Shown one piece after another: positions 33,601 through 51,865 of a DNA stretch of 64,000 nt. This stretch comes from Dioscorea cayenensis subsp. rotundata (taxonomy: Eukaryota > Streptophyta > Magnoliopsida > Dioscoreales > Dioscoreaceae): NCBI RefSeq assembly GCF_009730915.1, contig NC_052483.1:2790001-2854000 (forward strand), written 5' to 3'. The position numbers and the translations under genes were made by a program. Under the pieces are notes generated by a model that made no database searches, was not told where the DNA came from, and was given only the letters and a program-made list of their open reading frames with translations. Each line of letters opens with the position of its first letter. The first letter of the stretch is position 1.

Positions 33601-36600
33601 GGTTCTGCTTTATTCCTTAGGCCGTGTCTTCTGGACCCAAGATAGGTTATGCCTGTTTTCAATTATTATAGAGTTCTGCATTTTTCAGAAGCATTCCTAC
33701 GAAATGTGTTAAATTGTTGATGCAAAAATCTGTTCATCCTTGGGTCAGAGTAGACCGTAATCAACGAGTCAAATGAGTTGATAATGATGTTAGCATAGAC
33801 CGGGATTTGACTAGTCCTTTTGGAAGATTGTCCCTATATCTCCATCTCAGCCAAAACAATGGGTTATACTTTTTGTCAATAAATAAGAGAAAATTGGCAA
33901 TGGTCTCTTTGGGTACTTTATACTCAAGGGGGCTCTTTGATACCTAAGTTAGGCTACCGCTCAAGAGACAGAATTAATGTTTCTTCCACTCTTTATCAGG
34001 CATAAATGTAGTTCTTTTTATTGCTTTTAAGTCTAAAAATCTAGGTTTAAGTGTTGTGGAGATTTGTTGCCCCCTCTCCTCTCTCTATTGCCCCTCTCTC
34101 CTCCCTTCCTTCCCTCCCTTCCTCCTTACTCCCTCCTCTCCCAATTTGGATTTGTATCCTTTCAGGATGATTGTTCACATATGGAGTAAATGTCTCGAAT
34201 CATGTCACTTGTGCAATTGAAATATATGAATATATTTTGCCATGTCCAGTTATATTGTGTTCCTCAATTATGAAAAGTGCCCTAAAAATTTCATTTTATT
34301 ACTTATGTTATTTTTTTAGAATATTATTGATGTGGAATATTTCACCCCTTTTAATTTTCAAATATTCCGTACATGTTTTCAAATTGAGGTTTTTTTATTT
34401 TCACCACTTTGAATTTTCAAATATTACATGTGACACTTTCCTTTAATTTTATTTTACTTGCCACTACCTAGAATTGATTTTTAACCATGGTTAAAATTAC
34501 TTTGTAATGAATGAATAATGGGTTTTTAATTAAAAATCGAAGGTGTTCTCATATTTTATATCTAATATTTAGTGATATTTATTATAGAAGTGATTTTTAG
34601 AAAAACGTAAGGGTAAAAAAGTTTTTTTTTCTAACTAAAGTTAAAATATATAAAGTTCCAAAAGGTGATAAACAAAATAAAATTGAAGGCGGACATGGAA
34701 AGTAATATTTAAAATGTCAAAGGGGTGGCAGGTAAAAATCTCTTTCAACTTTCACTAAACTTAATATCTGTTGATATACCTTGTGGTGTGGCAGTGACAT
34801 CTGAGACAATCTTATGATTTTTTATCATCTGCATATGCAACCTATCCTCTAATCCTTGAATTGCTTGTACAATTGTCAAGTTCTTTCAACAAGCAATTGT
34901 CAAGGTCCTTGAATTGCTTTAATATACCAATGGTATCTGGTGATATTTTCTGACAAAGTAATTTTTTTTATCTGCCTTGAATTGCTCATACAATTGTCAA
35001 GGTCTTTGAACTAGCTGCTTTAATGCACCCATGATATTTGGTGATATTTTCTGACAGAGTAATGTTATTGATCTGACTAAATATTTGCTGCAGTTGGGAG
35101 TCTTCCTTCTTGTTGGCCTTGCCCTAGCTGGTGCCTGGTGTGGCTACTGGGGTGTTCGTAAACTGGTTCTTACGGAAGAAGGATTGGTTGATACTGGTGT
35201 TGCTTATTTTGTTGAATGGGCAACAATGATTTTCTCTGGTGTTATGATTCTTCAGGTATTATTTGATTTTTTTAAACGTACAAATGGATTTCAGTTCGTA
35301 ATTATAATGATTGCTATAACCATTGTTTGCATTATTGATTCTGAACCATTTGACAGCCATTCAGTGGTATATTTTGTTGCATGACACAGTTTGAAATTCA
35401 AACTAAGTTCTCTTTTGTTCAGTGCTCTCTTGATGTTCCGCTGGCAGTGGAGACTTTGCTTGTTGCTATTACTATTTCAATCATGATAAGGACGAAGGGG
35501 AAGCTAAGATTTTTCCGCAGATTGTTCAGGTAAGATGCTGCATGTATTCCAAATATTTCTTTCAAAGCATATAATATTATTTTTTTTTATTAGCATGTAC
35601 TATCTGCATGGTTCAAATTAACGCCTAGTCTAGAAGTAGGTGGATTCCCTATTTTATAGGCATCCTGGGAATGCCTTGAACATACCTCTTGTTAGACTGA
35701 TTTATGTGATTTAATCACACACATATATGGATTGATTTAAGACTTCAATCTAAGTGAATATCTGTGAGAACATGCTCATTGTATTTGGTTGAGCTTATCT
35801 GGTGTTATTTACTAGTTTGATTATTATCCTTAGTTTAATATTTTGTTATCTTTATTATATATATTATAATTCTCTACCCTAAAAAAGTATTTTTTGTCAG
35901 AAACTGGGGAGAATTAACACGGGACCATCTGTTTTTTTGGGAGCTTAGTTGGCTTTCATATCTCTCATTTTGTTTGTAATTACACTGGTTGAAGGGCAGT
36001 ATGGTCTTTAACATGTGATGGGGGTATGAGCTGTTCACATACCAGAATTCCGAGAAGGGGTATTGGACCAATATCCTACATTCTCATCTCCTATCAGATT
36101 TTTCACTGTTCCTACTGTTAGGGATTCCTTCTTGACACTTCTTGATTTCCTTCTTTACATCCTTGTTTGTTGAGTCTTCTCTATTAGACCAGAAGTATTG
36201 GACATTGACTGATTTGAAATTGGCACCTAGCAGGCTAGCTTTAAATGTATTACATAGTTATTGTAATCTGATCATGTTCTAAAGTTCTCGGCAGTAATGT
36301 AAGGGCTTAGGGCGCCCATTTGCCAAATTGAGGCATCCTTTTCCCAATAGGTTTGCTTGATCTCTCCCTGTTACTTGTTGGCATATTCCTTCATGGTTTG
36401 ATTGTACCTTTTTGTTCATGTTACTTAATGTTCAAGTTTCTGCTAGATTTTGTGAAATGTTACTTCAGAGTAATCAGAAAATTTCTTTAAGGTGACATTG
36501 TTTTCATTTTCTTCCATGAACTATAATATGATAATGGCATGCAGGAAGATGATGAAGAATATTAAAAGTAGATTTGGAGCTCCACACCGTGAATATTTTG

Positions 36601-36728
36601 ACAGTCATGACTCACACCAGAGTCGAGAACCAGGTTCTCACTCTGCAAGATCACAATCCAAACATTCAAAATTGGCTTCTTTTGCTTCCCCTGCTCAAGG
36701 TTTGTATGCTGACTGATCTATCTATCTA

Positions 36729-36775
<47 letters not shown>

Positions 36776-37059
36776 AGTTGAGAGGCTGTTGGTGAAATGC
36801 AGGTTTGGCTGGAACTTCACAACAAATGACACCAAATGGAGAAACTTATTACTCTACTTTCCATAACACACCAGAGAAGAGGAGATTCACAGAGGAAGAG
36901 TGGGACAAGTTCACCAAGGACCAAACAAGTAAAGCTTTGAGGGAGTTGGTCTCCTCCCCTGATTTTAATCAATGGGCCTCGGCCAATGTCGAAAAACTTA
37001 CATTGACTCCACCAGGATCTAACAACCATCACAAGCGACGCCGGTTTTTTTTGTTTTAA
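21684..37059 (+). CDS. PNET2: PNET2/NEMP-family inner nuclear membrane protein, 9 exons
   Basis: Exons 21684-21994, 22068-22225, 22316-22461, 23296-23358, 23449-23541, 35094-35255, 35423-35529, 36545-36699 and 36803-37059 all have GT-AG introns and join without a frame break into 483 residues. Residues 1-25 form a signal peptide (LLLSIIVLLFAVAGDSFAF). A luminal domain follows to about 155, then several transmembrane segments: VVFLVVGMVLMLLSRVL, AMTIGIILVILMILF, one across exons 4-5, LGVFLLVGLALAGAWCGYW, and LAVETLLVAITISIMI. The C-terminal tail faces the nucleoplasm and carries the conserved EEEWDKFTKDQTSKALRELV motif. This is the NEMP/DUF2215 family; Arabidopsis PNET2 proteins sit in the inner nuclear membrane, bind chromatin and organise the genome. 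The fifth intron is about 11.5 kb and full of repeats. Confidence 0.92.
25160..26034 (+). pseudogene. Plant mobile domain (PMD) sequence, left inverted arm
   Basis: Read forward it has the same PMD fragments as the right arm but with more damage: GSPLEITCFLREAGFYHAAQIL, then RWRTKTHVPP, then broken homology to ITLTWLEE and ARAYIL. PMD genes (MAIN-like, often carried by MULE transposons) encode nuclear proteins linked to transposon silencing. Stops and indels make it non-coding. Confidence 0.75.
26035..27175 (-). pseudogene. Plant mobile domain (PMD) sequence, minus strand, right arm
   Basis: On the minus strand the frame 26384-26746 reads EDVSLLLGLPTNNREVIGQ, then ITLTWLEETPDMLL, then ARAYILRLIGCVL, which is the core of the PMD domain. 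The homology continues through 26279 (a segment like LQPWTWYRISNISPR) and into 26035-26200 (FRWAHIEVDDNSKHNV). So the contiguous PMD sequence runs 27175 to 26035, and the left arm is an inverted copy of its 5' part. Stops near the end of the 120-residue frame show decay. Confidence 0.78.
27263..27720. repeat. AT-rich tandem repeat, unit about 137 bp, 3.3 copies
   Basis: The words ATTAATAAAAAATTAACCTA and ACATGCTTGGG recur at about 27270, 27405, 27541 and 27680. Units are diverged. The array adjoins the outer end of the PMD inverted duplication and may be subterminal repeats of the same transposon. Confidence 0.75.
28018..28108. repeat. Pair of short hairpins, AGTGAAAACGGGAG-type
   Basis: 28018-28050 is a perfect-type palindrome, AGTGAAAATGGGA facing TCCCGTTTTCACT, with a 7-base loop. 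28079-28108 repeats it (AGTGAAAACGGGAG facing CTCCCATTTTT). A third CCCGTTTTCCC lies at about 28140. Such motifs sit near termini of MULE-type elements; I could not find the terminus itself. Confidence 0.6.
28225..32080. repeat. Tandem array, unit about 315 bp, about 9 copies, interrupted
   Basis: An anchor like GATGAAGATGATGAAAG...GCAGCCTTGGT...GAGATGGATGTCTTGGGTGG recurs near 28236, 28550, 28872, 29193, 29507, then after an insertion near 30915, 31224, 31535 and 31865. Spacing is 309-330 bp. Copies are diverged. Several have open minus-strand frames of similar sequence (for example FVIFAHNKMVLIRHDDL and FIIFIHNKIILIQHHHL), helped by a period divisible by three, but no full open array exists. 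Function unknown. Confidence 0.82.
29787..30790 (+). mobile_element. Ty3/gypsy-type LTR inserted in the 315-bp array
   Basis: It begins TGTAACGGTCTAACGGGCC and ends TTGCGCCATCACA, the usual 3' end of Tekay/CRM-like LTRs, where GTGGTATCAGAGC normally follows; here GTGCCTCCAG plus an A-run follow to about 30830. It carries a TATA-like ACATAAATAG (about 30549) and is GC-richer than its surroundings. No target duplication was identified, so a truncated element rather than a clean solo LTR is likely. Confidence 0.55.
32090..32560 (+). other. Possible captured gene fragment with transit-peptide-like frames
   Basis: C-rich sequence gives overlapping frames rich in Ser, Pro, Phe and Asn (FLHFSSKATLFSNTTLLLPP; STSASSSNSAAEALLFP). 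This composition resembles the N-terminus of a chloroplast-targeted protein with a frame shift between the two parts. I do not recognise the gene, and chance is not excluded. Confidence 0.25.
34853..35080. repeat. 118-bp tandem duplication next to the exon 6 acceptor
   Basis: CCTTGAATTGCT...ACAATTGTCAAG...GGTGATATTTTCTGACARAGTAAT occurs twice, about 34853-34970 and 34971-35080. The second copy ends 13 bases before exon 6 of the PNET2-like gene, so branch-point and pyrimidine regions may be duplicated. Confidence 0.75.
36732..36775. repeat. (CA)n(TA)n microsatellite in intron 8 of the PNET2-like gene
   Basis: An uninterrupted CA run is followed directly by a TA run, 28 bases before exon 9. 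Confidence 0.95.
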
Positions 37060-37411
37060 TTATGCCGTCCATTTGATAATACAGTTAAATTCAAATTGTA
37101 AATTATGAGTCAAGATGGAGGTTAGTTAGCAATTGTGGTGTCCATTAGCTGATGCAGTCAAGTTGTGGAGTGTTAATTATGACTCCAGGTGGAAGTTAGG
37201 TATTCCCCTTGTGAATTGTAACAATTGTTTGACAGCCCTTTTAGATTGCTCTCTGGTACTGATGTCTTCATTTCCTGGTTCACTTACCACACTTAGTATT
37301 TATGGCTAGTTACCTTCTTGTAAAGACAACCGGTTTAAGTCATGTGATTTACAGAATCGTAGATGTTCTGTAATTATATTGTTAGGTGTTAACTTGCTGT
37401 CTTATGTGCGA

Positions 37412-37846
37412 AACATTTTAATTTTGTTGTGTTTATGAAATTAATTCCCAAGCCAGATTAATTTTTTCATAAATGTAGGCAATACCAAGTTATGGAAAGA
37501 TGATTATCATGCTAACATTTTTTTATATAATTTTACTTTTTATTTATAATATTGATAAATCTTTAAACAAGCAGACACGGTTATATGATTTATTTATTAA
37601 GAAAATAGTATTTAGTAGTTAGTATTTAGTATAAAACACAACATTTTAATTTTGTTGTGTTTATGAAATTAATTCCCAAGCCAGATTAATTTTTTCATAA
37701 ATGTAGGCAATACCAAGTTATGGAAAGATGATTACCACGCTACCATTTTTTTTTATATAATTTTGCTTTTTATTTATAATATTGATAAATCTTTAAACAA
37801 GCAGACATGGTTATATGATTTATTTATTAAGAAAATAGTATTTAAT
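37412..37846. repeat. Tandem duplication, 228-bp unit, two copies
   Basis: AACATTTTAATTTTGTTGTG begins both copies (37412 and 37640). They stay nearly identical through TTTATTTATTAAGAAAATAG, with only a few substitutions and small indels, so the duplication is recent. It lies in the 3' flank or extended 3' UTR of the PNET2-like gene. Confidence 0.92.
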
Positions 37847-38084
37847 AAAGATTTGTGGAGCATGCTTTTCCTGTAACATTGAAGAGACGAAAAGTATTAA
37901 TAAAACAAGGATTTAAAATTATTTCCTCGATAAATACTGACATCAAACAAGGTTATTTTACCAAATTGCCATACATATGAGATCATCATTTGAAGAATAA
38001 ATTCAGTAAAACTTTGTTGGCACAAGCATCTCTCACCACTAAATTTATACTAAAACATAACCTAAACGATCACAATACCCACAA

Positions 38085-38124
<40 letters not shown>

Positions 38125-38277
38125 GCAGCAAGCATCCCACACAAAAGCATATTAAGATAACTCCCAAATTTGAGAAATTGATACTACAATCTTAGACCAT
38201 AAGGCAAAATTTCAATTAAAATGGTCACATGGCACAACCAATAACGCGAGTTCCGATCTCCCGTCCAAGAAAACATT
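37847..38277. other. Intergenic/3' UTR space between convergent genes
   Basis: Holds a TAA microsatellite (38087-38122) and probably the 3' UTR of the minus-strand EF-1-delta gene. No other gene. Confidence 0.5.
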
Positions 38278-40734
38278 CTCTGCAAGAGAAATACAGTGAA
38301 ATGAGAACTTCAAGTTCTACGAAAGTGAAGGACTTCATTTGCATGTTCATATCTTTCTAATCTCGTCAAACAAATTCATTTCAAGTTAAAATGGCCCAGT
38401 GGTAAACAAGAAGCATTTACAAGCAATGACTATATAATGTAAGTTAAATTATGTCACATGACTGCACAAAGCCACCATACTTTGCAAGATATAAGCAAAT
38501 GATGCATATCACAGAAGAAGAAAATAGACAACTGCAAAAATTCTTACTGGATATACACAAAACACTTGAGAAACAAAAAAATTGAAGACGAATAATACAC
38601 GTTATACGGTAATAACCAAAGTTAAAAGAGATTAAATAGTGGTGGCAATTTGGATTGGTAGGACAAAACAGGCAGTGTCGACCGAGTAGGCATGGACACT
38701 AATCATATCGAAAACTTGAACATTGACATAACACAAATAACACACAATTAATACAACATGATATGCATTACTTAATTAGTAGACAGGTAATTTTTAATTT
38801 TTTACATGACAAAAAAAAAAATGAATCAACATGTTTAGGCCATGGACAGAAAAGGCGGATCAACATGGGATCACAAGAAGAAAAATATTATAGGAAACTC
38901 AAACAGTCTTAAATCAGTGTTAACATGCCATGTCACAATTTGCAATTGCTAAATTAAACGGCATCTTCCTAGATGGTTTGATTACTCTGGTGTGATATAA
39001 AGCCCACATAGAAATTAGATAGCTAGTCATAACTGTCGTACGGTATAAGTTTACTAATACTTAGTGTGTATAATGATAAGGGTCGTGAAGCAGTGATTTA
39101 ATAAATCAAAATGACTCAGCTATACTAAGGAATAGAAGATCGTATTTGGTTGCTAAACGTAATATACTTACAAATCTTGTTGAAAGCAACAATATCACAG
39201 CTCTGGATATACTCATTGGCTGGCTCCACTGTAAGGTGCTCCTCTATAAGGCTGTCAACAGAAACTAAATCATCCACGATCGTCATCATTATTTGAAGCT
39301 TCTTAATGCCATAACCAACAGGAACAAGCTTGGCTGCAAGATCAACACCGAGTAGAACTTAGCAAGGAAAGCTCAGTGAAATTAAATTTTCAGAGAAAAA
39401 TGCTACTGAATTAACTGTTGGTAAAAACTAAACATCTAGGTAATGCCAAAATGTCCCATGAGAAGGGGTTTGCATACATGCTCCCCAAAGTAGGCCCTCC
39501 ATTTGGATGCTTCTCACTGATTCTTCCAGCTTCTGCATGTCTGTCTCATCATCCCATGGTTTTACATCCAACAATACTGATGACTTCCCAGCTGAATAGA
39601 GACATAATCAACCGTTATATGTATGAAACTATGAGACAAAAAGGCATTATTATTATTTTTTTCTTTTTTCGGAAGACAAAATATGATGTCACTGCATGTC
39701 TAAAGCAGATTGACATTTAACTATCAACTGATTGTTTTCCCAGATTCCACAGAGTAGACAATGACAGAGATGTAGATGTGTTACATTCTTTCTTCTTCCC
39801 AGATGCTTTGATGGCTGCTGCACGCTCCTCAGCTGCTTTCTTCTCTTCTTCTGTCTCTTCACCAAACAAATCCACATCATCATCATCATCGTCATCCTCA
39901 GCTGCTGGAGCCTATAATTGATGATAATATTCGAATCAAAAACCACGGTAATAATTTCCAAAATTTGGTTCTTTCTTAGTCAGCACATTCAAATGACTGT
40001 GGAGGTATAAAAAAAAAACCATGAGCATCAGAATAATGCAACTGACTTATTTCAATGAGGAGTTACATGACAGCATTTATCATTTATCATTAATAGAGCA
40101 CACATTTATAAACTTGAATCTGACTAGGAAGATTAATCAAACAAAACAATAATTCAAAATTTGAAACATTTTTCATAAAACAATCAAGCACCGAATGCAG
40201 TTAGATACTTTAAAAAAAGGTTAAAACATGCAAGAATTCACATCAAACCTTTGCATCATCAATGGCTGGAGAGGAAGGGGCCACCTCAGCAGGAGGGGCA
40301 GATCCTGAAATTGTGACTCCCTGCCCTTCACATGTGACACCACTGCACCCAGTAAAAGCCAACCCAAGTATGAAAACCAACATCACCAAACCAGTTTTAA
40401 GTTTCAACTAACCAAGACTAACACAAAAGTCAATCCTGACGCATACCTCAACTTAAGGAGTGCATCAATGTGGTTGTACCATCTTGACACATTCACATAG
40501 TCTGAAGATGGGGCTGATGAAAAAGCAGCATGCACAGCAATATCATCTTTTGAGGCTTGGTATCTAAAAATGAGAGCATCAATATGCCATTAAGAATCTT
40601 ATTTATAACATATGCGAACCAAAAGCACAAAGCATCAGAAATCCTCACCCAGTGATGTAACTGCGAGTAAGAAGATACTGATCCAGCTTCTGGAGCCCAG
40701 CTTCCAAGTTGACATTGTGGAAAGTCACAGCCAT
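38278..40734 (-). CDS. Elongation factor 1-delta (eEF1B exchange subunit), 7 coding exons
   Basis: Exons on the minus strand are 40649-40734, 40447-40563, 40249-40342, 39785-39911, 39478-39591, 39172-39333 and the last two bases of the stop at 38278-38279. All introns are GT-AG and the frame is unbroken for 233 residues. It begins [14 protein letters not shown] with a GST-like N-terminal region ([16 protein letters not shown]), an acidic linker [15 protein letters not shown] and a C-terminal exchange domain ([43 protein letters not shown]). The protein is the plant-type subunit of eEF1B that recharges eEF1A with GTP during translation elongation. The stop appears as T|AG split by an 892-bp intron; unspliced readthrough would add a few residues. 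A 5' UTR intron (about 40744-41160) is also likely. Confidence 0.93.
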
Positions 40735-41270
40735 TGCAACCTGGGCAAAATTAACCAATAAAATTTGCAATTCAACACGAATAACCATTATATATGCAAA
40801 CAACAAAAGTAGCAAAAAATTTACTTCATTTACAGTCAGACAATCAGCAAATAGGCATTCAATAAAGAATAATCATTGATCAAGATACAAAACAAAAAGA
40901 AAAATATTCCACCACAAAACCTAATTGTACAAGAATTCAACGCATACACAATGAAAGCCAAAACCTTTGTCGCCAAAAATCCAACTTTTCACTCAATCAA
41001 GCATCAGCACATCAAATTAATGATTTTCAACAGAGAATAACATACGAAAAACATTAAAACACTTATACAGCACAAGATACCAAATTGGTTCACGATTTGA
41101 TCAAAACTCATAGATTTGATGTTGAAGAAGAGATCTAGAGGCAAGAGGAGAACCATATACCTGGAGATAATGGGGATCAGAGGTAATGGCTCGATGACGA
41201 AGAGGGACGACGGCTGAAGGGGAAGCGCAGAGGCAGAGCTTAGTAATCTAGATCTGATGTTTTAAGGGTT

Positions 41271-42128
41271 TTTTGAGTTCTTATTGACCGTAGGATCGAT
41301 ATCTGATGGTGAAATTTAATAAAAGCCCTTGTACTTTAATTTTATTATAAATAAGGCCTCCTCAAATTTTAAGAGAAAAAAATCACCATGAACTTTATAC
41401 ATAAAAAAACACTGGACTTGACCAGCCTATAATTACCGATAAATACACATAAAAGAGTTTTTTTGGAGAGTCTGACTCTACTAATAGGGAGCATGTTCAA
41501 CTGTCATATACATTTAACTTTTTATGATAGTGGGAAGTCGAATTTATAAATCATGTAGTGAAGGAGATTAAAGTACCGATTAACCAAGAGGCTATTGGCC
41601 CATAAAATTTAATCTTTATTTTTTCTCAAGATAATATATATATATATATTCATTTAAACACTAGGATAATATGTGATTATTTGCTTGAATTTGGAGATCA
41701 ATTTTATTTAATTCATGAGTAAAAATTAATATTTTTCTTTAAAATATAATAAAAAAAAAACCTTTAAAGCTCATATATTTCTATCCTGGGCTAATTCTTT
41801 TTTTTTTTTAATCACACCTATATAGATAGATAAATATTTGTGCAAAATATAATCCATTTTATAAATAGTTCTGATTTAAATTATTTAAAGATCACATAGA
41901 AAAGGAAATACAAGATTATTGCTATATATGAAATAATAAATGATCAAGATCCCTATATCAAGAGTTTATTTTTCATTCATCCTTATGATAGAGTTAATTG
42001 GCGAAAGAGATAGACATAAAACTTAATTAATAGGTATTTGAACAATATGATGAATAATGCCTAAAATCATGTCATTGCACTGAAATGAGTTAGATAGATG
42101 CTATTGGGTTTATACTTTTTTGAGAGGC

Positions 42129-42181
<53 letters not shown>

Positions 42182-42632
42182 TTTGTACCATAAAAATCAT
42201 ATAGGCTAATTCACTACATGATTGACTTGCTTTTATACATTTAAACAATAAAAATTATATAGGTTAATTCATTACATAATTTACTTGCTTTCAAGATACA
42301 ACATTAGGCAGAGACAACCACTTTGAACATTTATCTTCATAATAACACAAGAAATTTGTTTTTAACAACCACCACCAAACTTATTCAAGACCTTTGATTT
42401 TACTAAACGTCTGCTTTAAACAAATGATTTGGTTTGCAAAAATATAGAACTAATACAAGGCCTGGTCCAGTTTTTAACAGCATACTAAAAATTTCCGGTG
42501 TGTGACATCTCTATCAATATGATATATAATTCAGATGATCGCTAATCGATTCCATTTACTTGAACATCAAGGTTCAGTGCATTACTCCAGCTCACGACGC
42601 TCAACAGATGTTTCAGCACGGCAACTGAAATC
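41271..42632. other. Intergenic between EF-1-delta 5' end and ALG1 3' end
   Basis: AT-rich, with a long TA microsatellite (42128-42178). 41160-41260 should be the EF-1-delta leader exon. No additional gene is seen. Confidence 0.55.
42128..42178. repeat. (TA)n microsatellite
   Basis: About 25 uninterrupted TA dinucleotides. Confidence 0.95.
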
Positions 42633-49736
<7,104 letters not shown>

Positions 49737-49837
49737 CGGATCGACGGTGGCGGCGACGGCGCCGTTCCAGAGTCGCGCGCGAAAGAGGGACGAGGGCTGC
49801 CGGATTTTCACCGAGAAAGAAAATTTTTGCATATCAA

Positions 49838-49846
49838 ACCCTAGAA
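49838..49846. promoter_or_regulatory. telo-box-like AAACCCTAG upstream of ALG1
   Basis: AAACCCTAG lies about 105 bases upstream of the chosen ALG1 start, a word common near plant housekeeping promoters. No test of function is possible here. Confidence 0.35.
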
Positions 49847-50110
49847 AAGTAGAGATTTAATTAATTAAATATGTACTTTTATGATTACCCATAAACAAAC
49901 TGAAATTATACAAATATTCTCACAATTTCTTATTTGTTGGCCTTGGATTTTTGAAAGAAGGAACTACCAAGTAGCTATTTATTAAAAATAGGATAAAAAA
50001 ATATAATAAAAGTTTACAAAGATCAAAGGAAAAGGTAAAGAATACAAAAAACAGATTAAAAATGTAATCCAGTACTTCTACTGTCTTTCATAAATGTCTA
50101 GAAAGATATA

Positions 50111-50882
50111 GGGGTTGTTTGGATTGGCTTCTTAGAAGCCCAAAAGCACTTTTTCATAAGTTAAGCACTTTTGGACATAAGAAAAGATGTTTGTATTAGT
50201 TTTTCTATAGCAGGCTGTTAAAAAAAGCTCAAAGTCGAACTTTTTCAAAAAGTGATAAGAGGTGCTTTTTGAAAAAAAGCACTTTTTAAAAAAGTTTGTT
50301 TTGGGTTTTGTAAATTACCGGGTTTACTCCTCAACAATTAAACAAATTAATACCCTTAGTCCTAGCTTATTAAACAACAAAAAAACATGACTATAATAAT
50401 AATAATTCTATAATAATAATAATAATTATTATTATTATTAATACATTACGTTATAATAATAATAATTATTATTAGTAATAATAATTATTATTATAATCAT
50501 AACACATTAAGTTATAATAATTAATAATAATTTTAATTATAATTTTAATTATAATTACAATACATTAAGTTATAATAATAATTATAATTATAATACATTA
50601 AGTTATTATTATTATTATCATTAATATTTTAATAATCACTATTAATAGCAATGTATAAAAATAACTCAATGAATGCCCACTTTAGTAATTTGACACCCTA
50701 AAAGCCCTTTTAAAAATCCATATCCAAACAACTTCACATATATATAAAGTACTTTTTACATTGAACTACCCAAACATAAAAACACCAAAAGACTTAACTT
50801 ACTCTCAAAAGTACTTTTAAAATAAGTGCTTCTACAACTTGAAAAAAAAGCACTTTTTTTTAAAGCTAACCCAAACAAGGCC
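50111..50882. mobile_element. Tourist/PIF-Harbinger-type MITE (772 bp)
   Basis: The left end GGGGTTGTTTGGATTGGCTT and the inverted right end GGCCTTGTTTGGGTTAGCTT match with four or five differences. Flanking ATA (50108-50110 and 50883-50885) gives a 3-bp target duplication as for PIF/Harbinger. Subterminal AAGCACTTTTT/AAAAAGTGCTT words are also inverted between the two halves. The centre (50380-50640) is an ATT/AAT-rich repeat. No coding capacity. Confidence 0.82.
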
Positions 50883-50885
50883 ATA

Positions 50886-51352
50886 GTCCTTGATAATAAA
50901 AAGAATTGAGGTGAGAAATCCTTCCCTTGGCAGCTGAAAGGTCATCTAATTCATTCCATCTGCGCAGGATAACAATGCAATTGCTACTACTCAGATGGTA
51001 GGCTAGTCTTAAATTGATAACTCGACTCATGCATCTCCAATTAATATCGCTACTACTATGACTTAAAGCCTTCTTGAGTTGTGTGCAGTTAGTGAGAATT
51101 GAAGCAATTATTAAGCCCTAGTTGTTAGCAATTTTTAGCCCAAACTCCACAACATACAGTTTGCTTCCAACACCAATCCTACTTCCAATCTATCATTTCC
51201 TGCAACAATAATTTTTCTATAAGAATTAACAATGCAAGCTTTGCTCTTGAAATTTTTAAAGATGATTTTTTTTTATAAAATGTAAACAAATTTCAAATTA
51301 TTTTAACTCAAAGTACATATAAGAGTGAAAATCACTTCGTTTGAGTGATTAA
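50886..51352. other. Intergenic, nothing recognised
   Basis: No gene or repeat family is recognised between the MITE and the LTR-like sequence. Confidence 0.5.
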
Positions 51353-51788
51353 ATGTTACACCCCACATTTTTTTTCCCCAACATTAGAGGGCAAGAATAA
51401 CATTTGTCTATATTTGTCATGATATGGTGGTAGGTAGAGAACATTATTGATGGTTGGTGGGATGCATTATGTCACGCTCACTGCTACATGGTAGATGTAC
51501 GACGCTCCCATAACCGAGAAGCCCCGCCAAGACCGAGAGGAAGGGAGGTTCCCTTCCATAGAAAATATTCTAAGACCCTATTTGGATAACCCAATATTAT
51601 GTCATAATCCGTACAATATGTCATAATATAATATTTTGACAGGATTATGGCATAATGGGTGTTTGGGTAACTATTTTACACTACAGAATTATGACATAAA
51701 GTGGGAAATATGCCATAAAAAAGTATTTTAGTCAGACTGGAATATTTTTTTATCTCAAAACTCGTGAGAGCTGTGATAGTGTTTCCCT

Positions 51789-51792
<4 letters not shown>

Positions 51793-51832
<40 letters not shown>
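51793..51832. repeat. (TC)n microsatellite
   Basis: Twenty uninterrupted TC units, immediately upstream of the captured NHL segment, as in a plant 5' UTR. Confidence 0.95.
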
Positions 51833-51834
<2 letters not shown>

Positions 51835-51865
51835 CGTCTTTCTCTTCTTCAACGATCGGCCAAGA

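Larger units (their letters stand above)
23542..35093 (+). other. Giant repeat-filled intron 5 of the PNET2-like gene
   Basis: The donor GTATGTAAG and acceptor TTTGCTGCAG are canonical and phase 0 on both sides. The contents in order are: unique DNA to about 24290; a GC-rich patch (24440-24730); a plant-mobile-domain inverted duplication (25160-27175); a 137-bp tandem repeat (27263-27720); MULE-like hairpins (28018-28108); a 315-bp tandem array (28225-32080) split by an LTR; a proline/serine-rich short frame (32090-32560); unassigned DNA; and a 118-bp duplication next to the acceptor. The other introns of this gene are at most about 1.0 kb. Confidence 0.85.

Noticed and set aside
49737..49832. 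Upstream ALG1 start adding 32 residues
   Set aside because: As I recall, plant ALG1 proteins start close to the VVLGDIGRSPRMQ motif, and the extension has no conserved feature.
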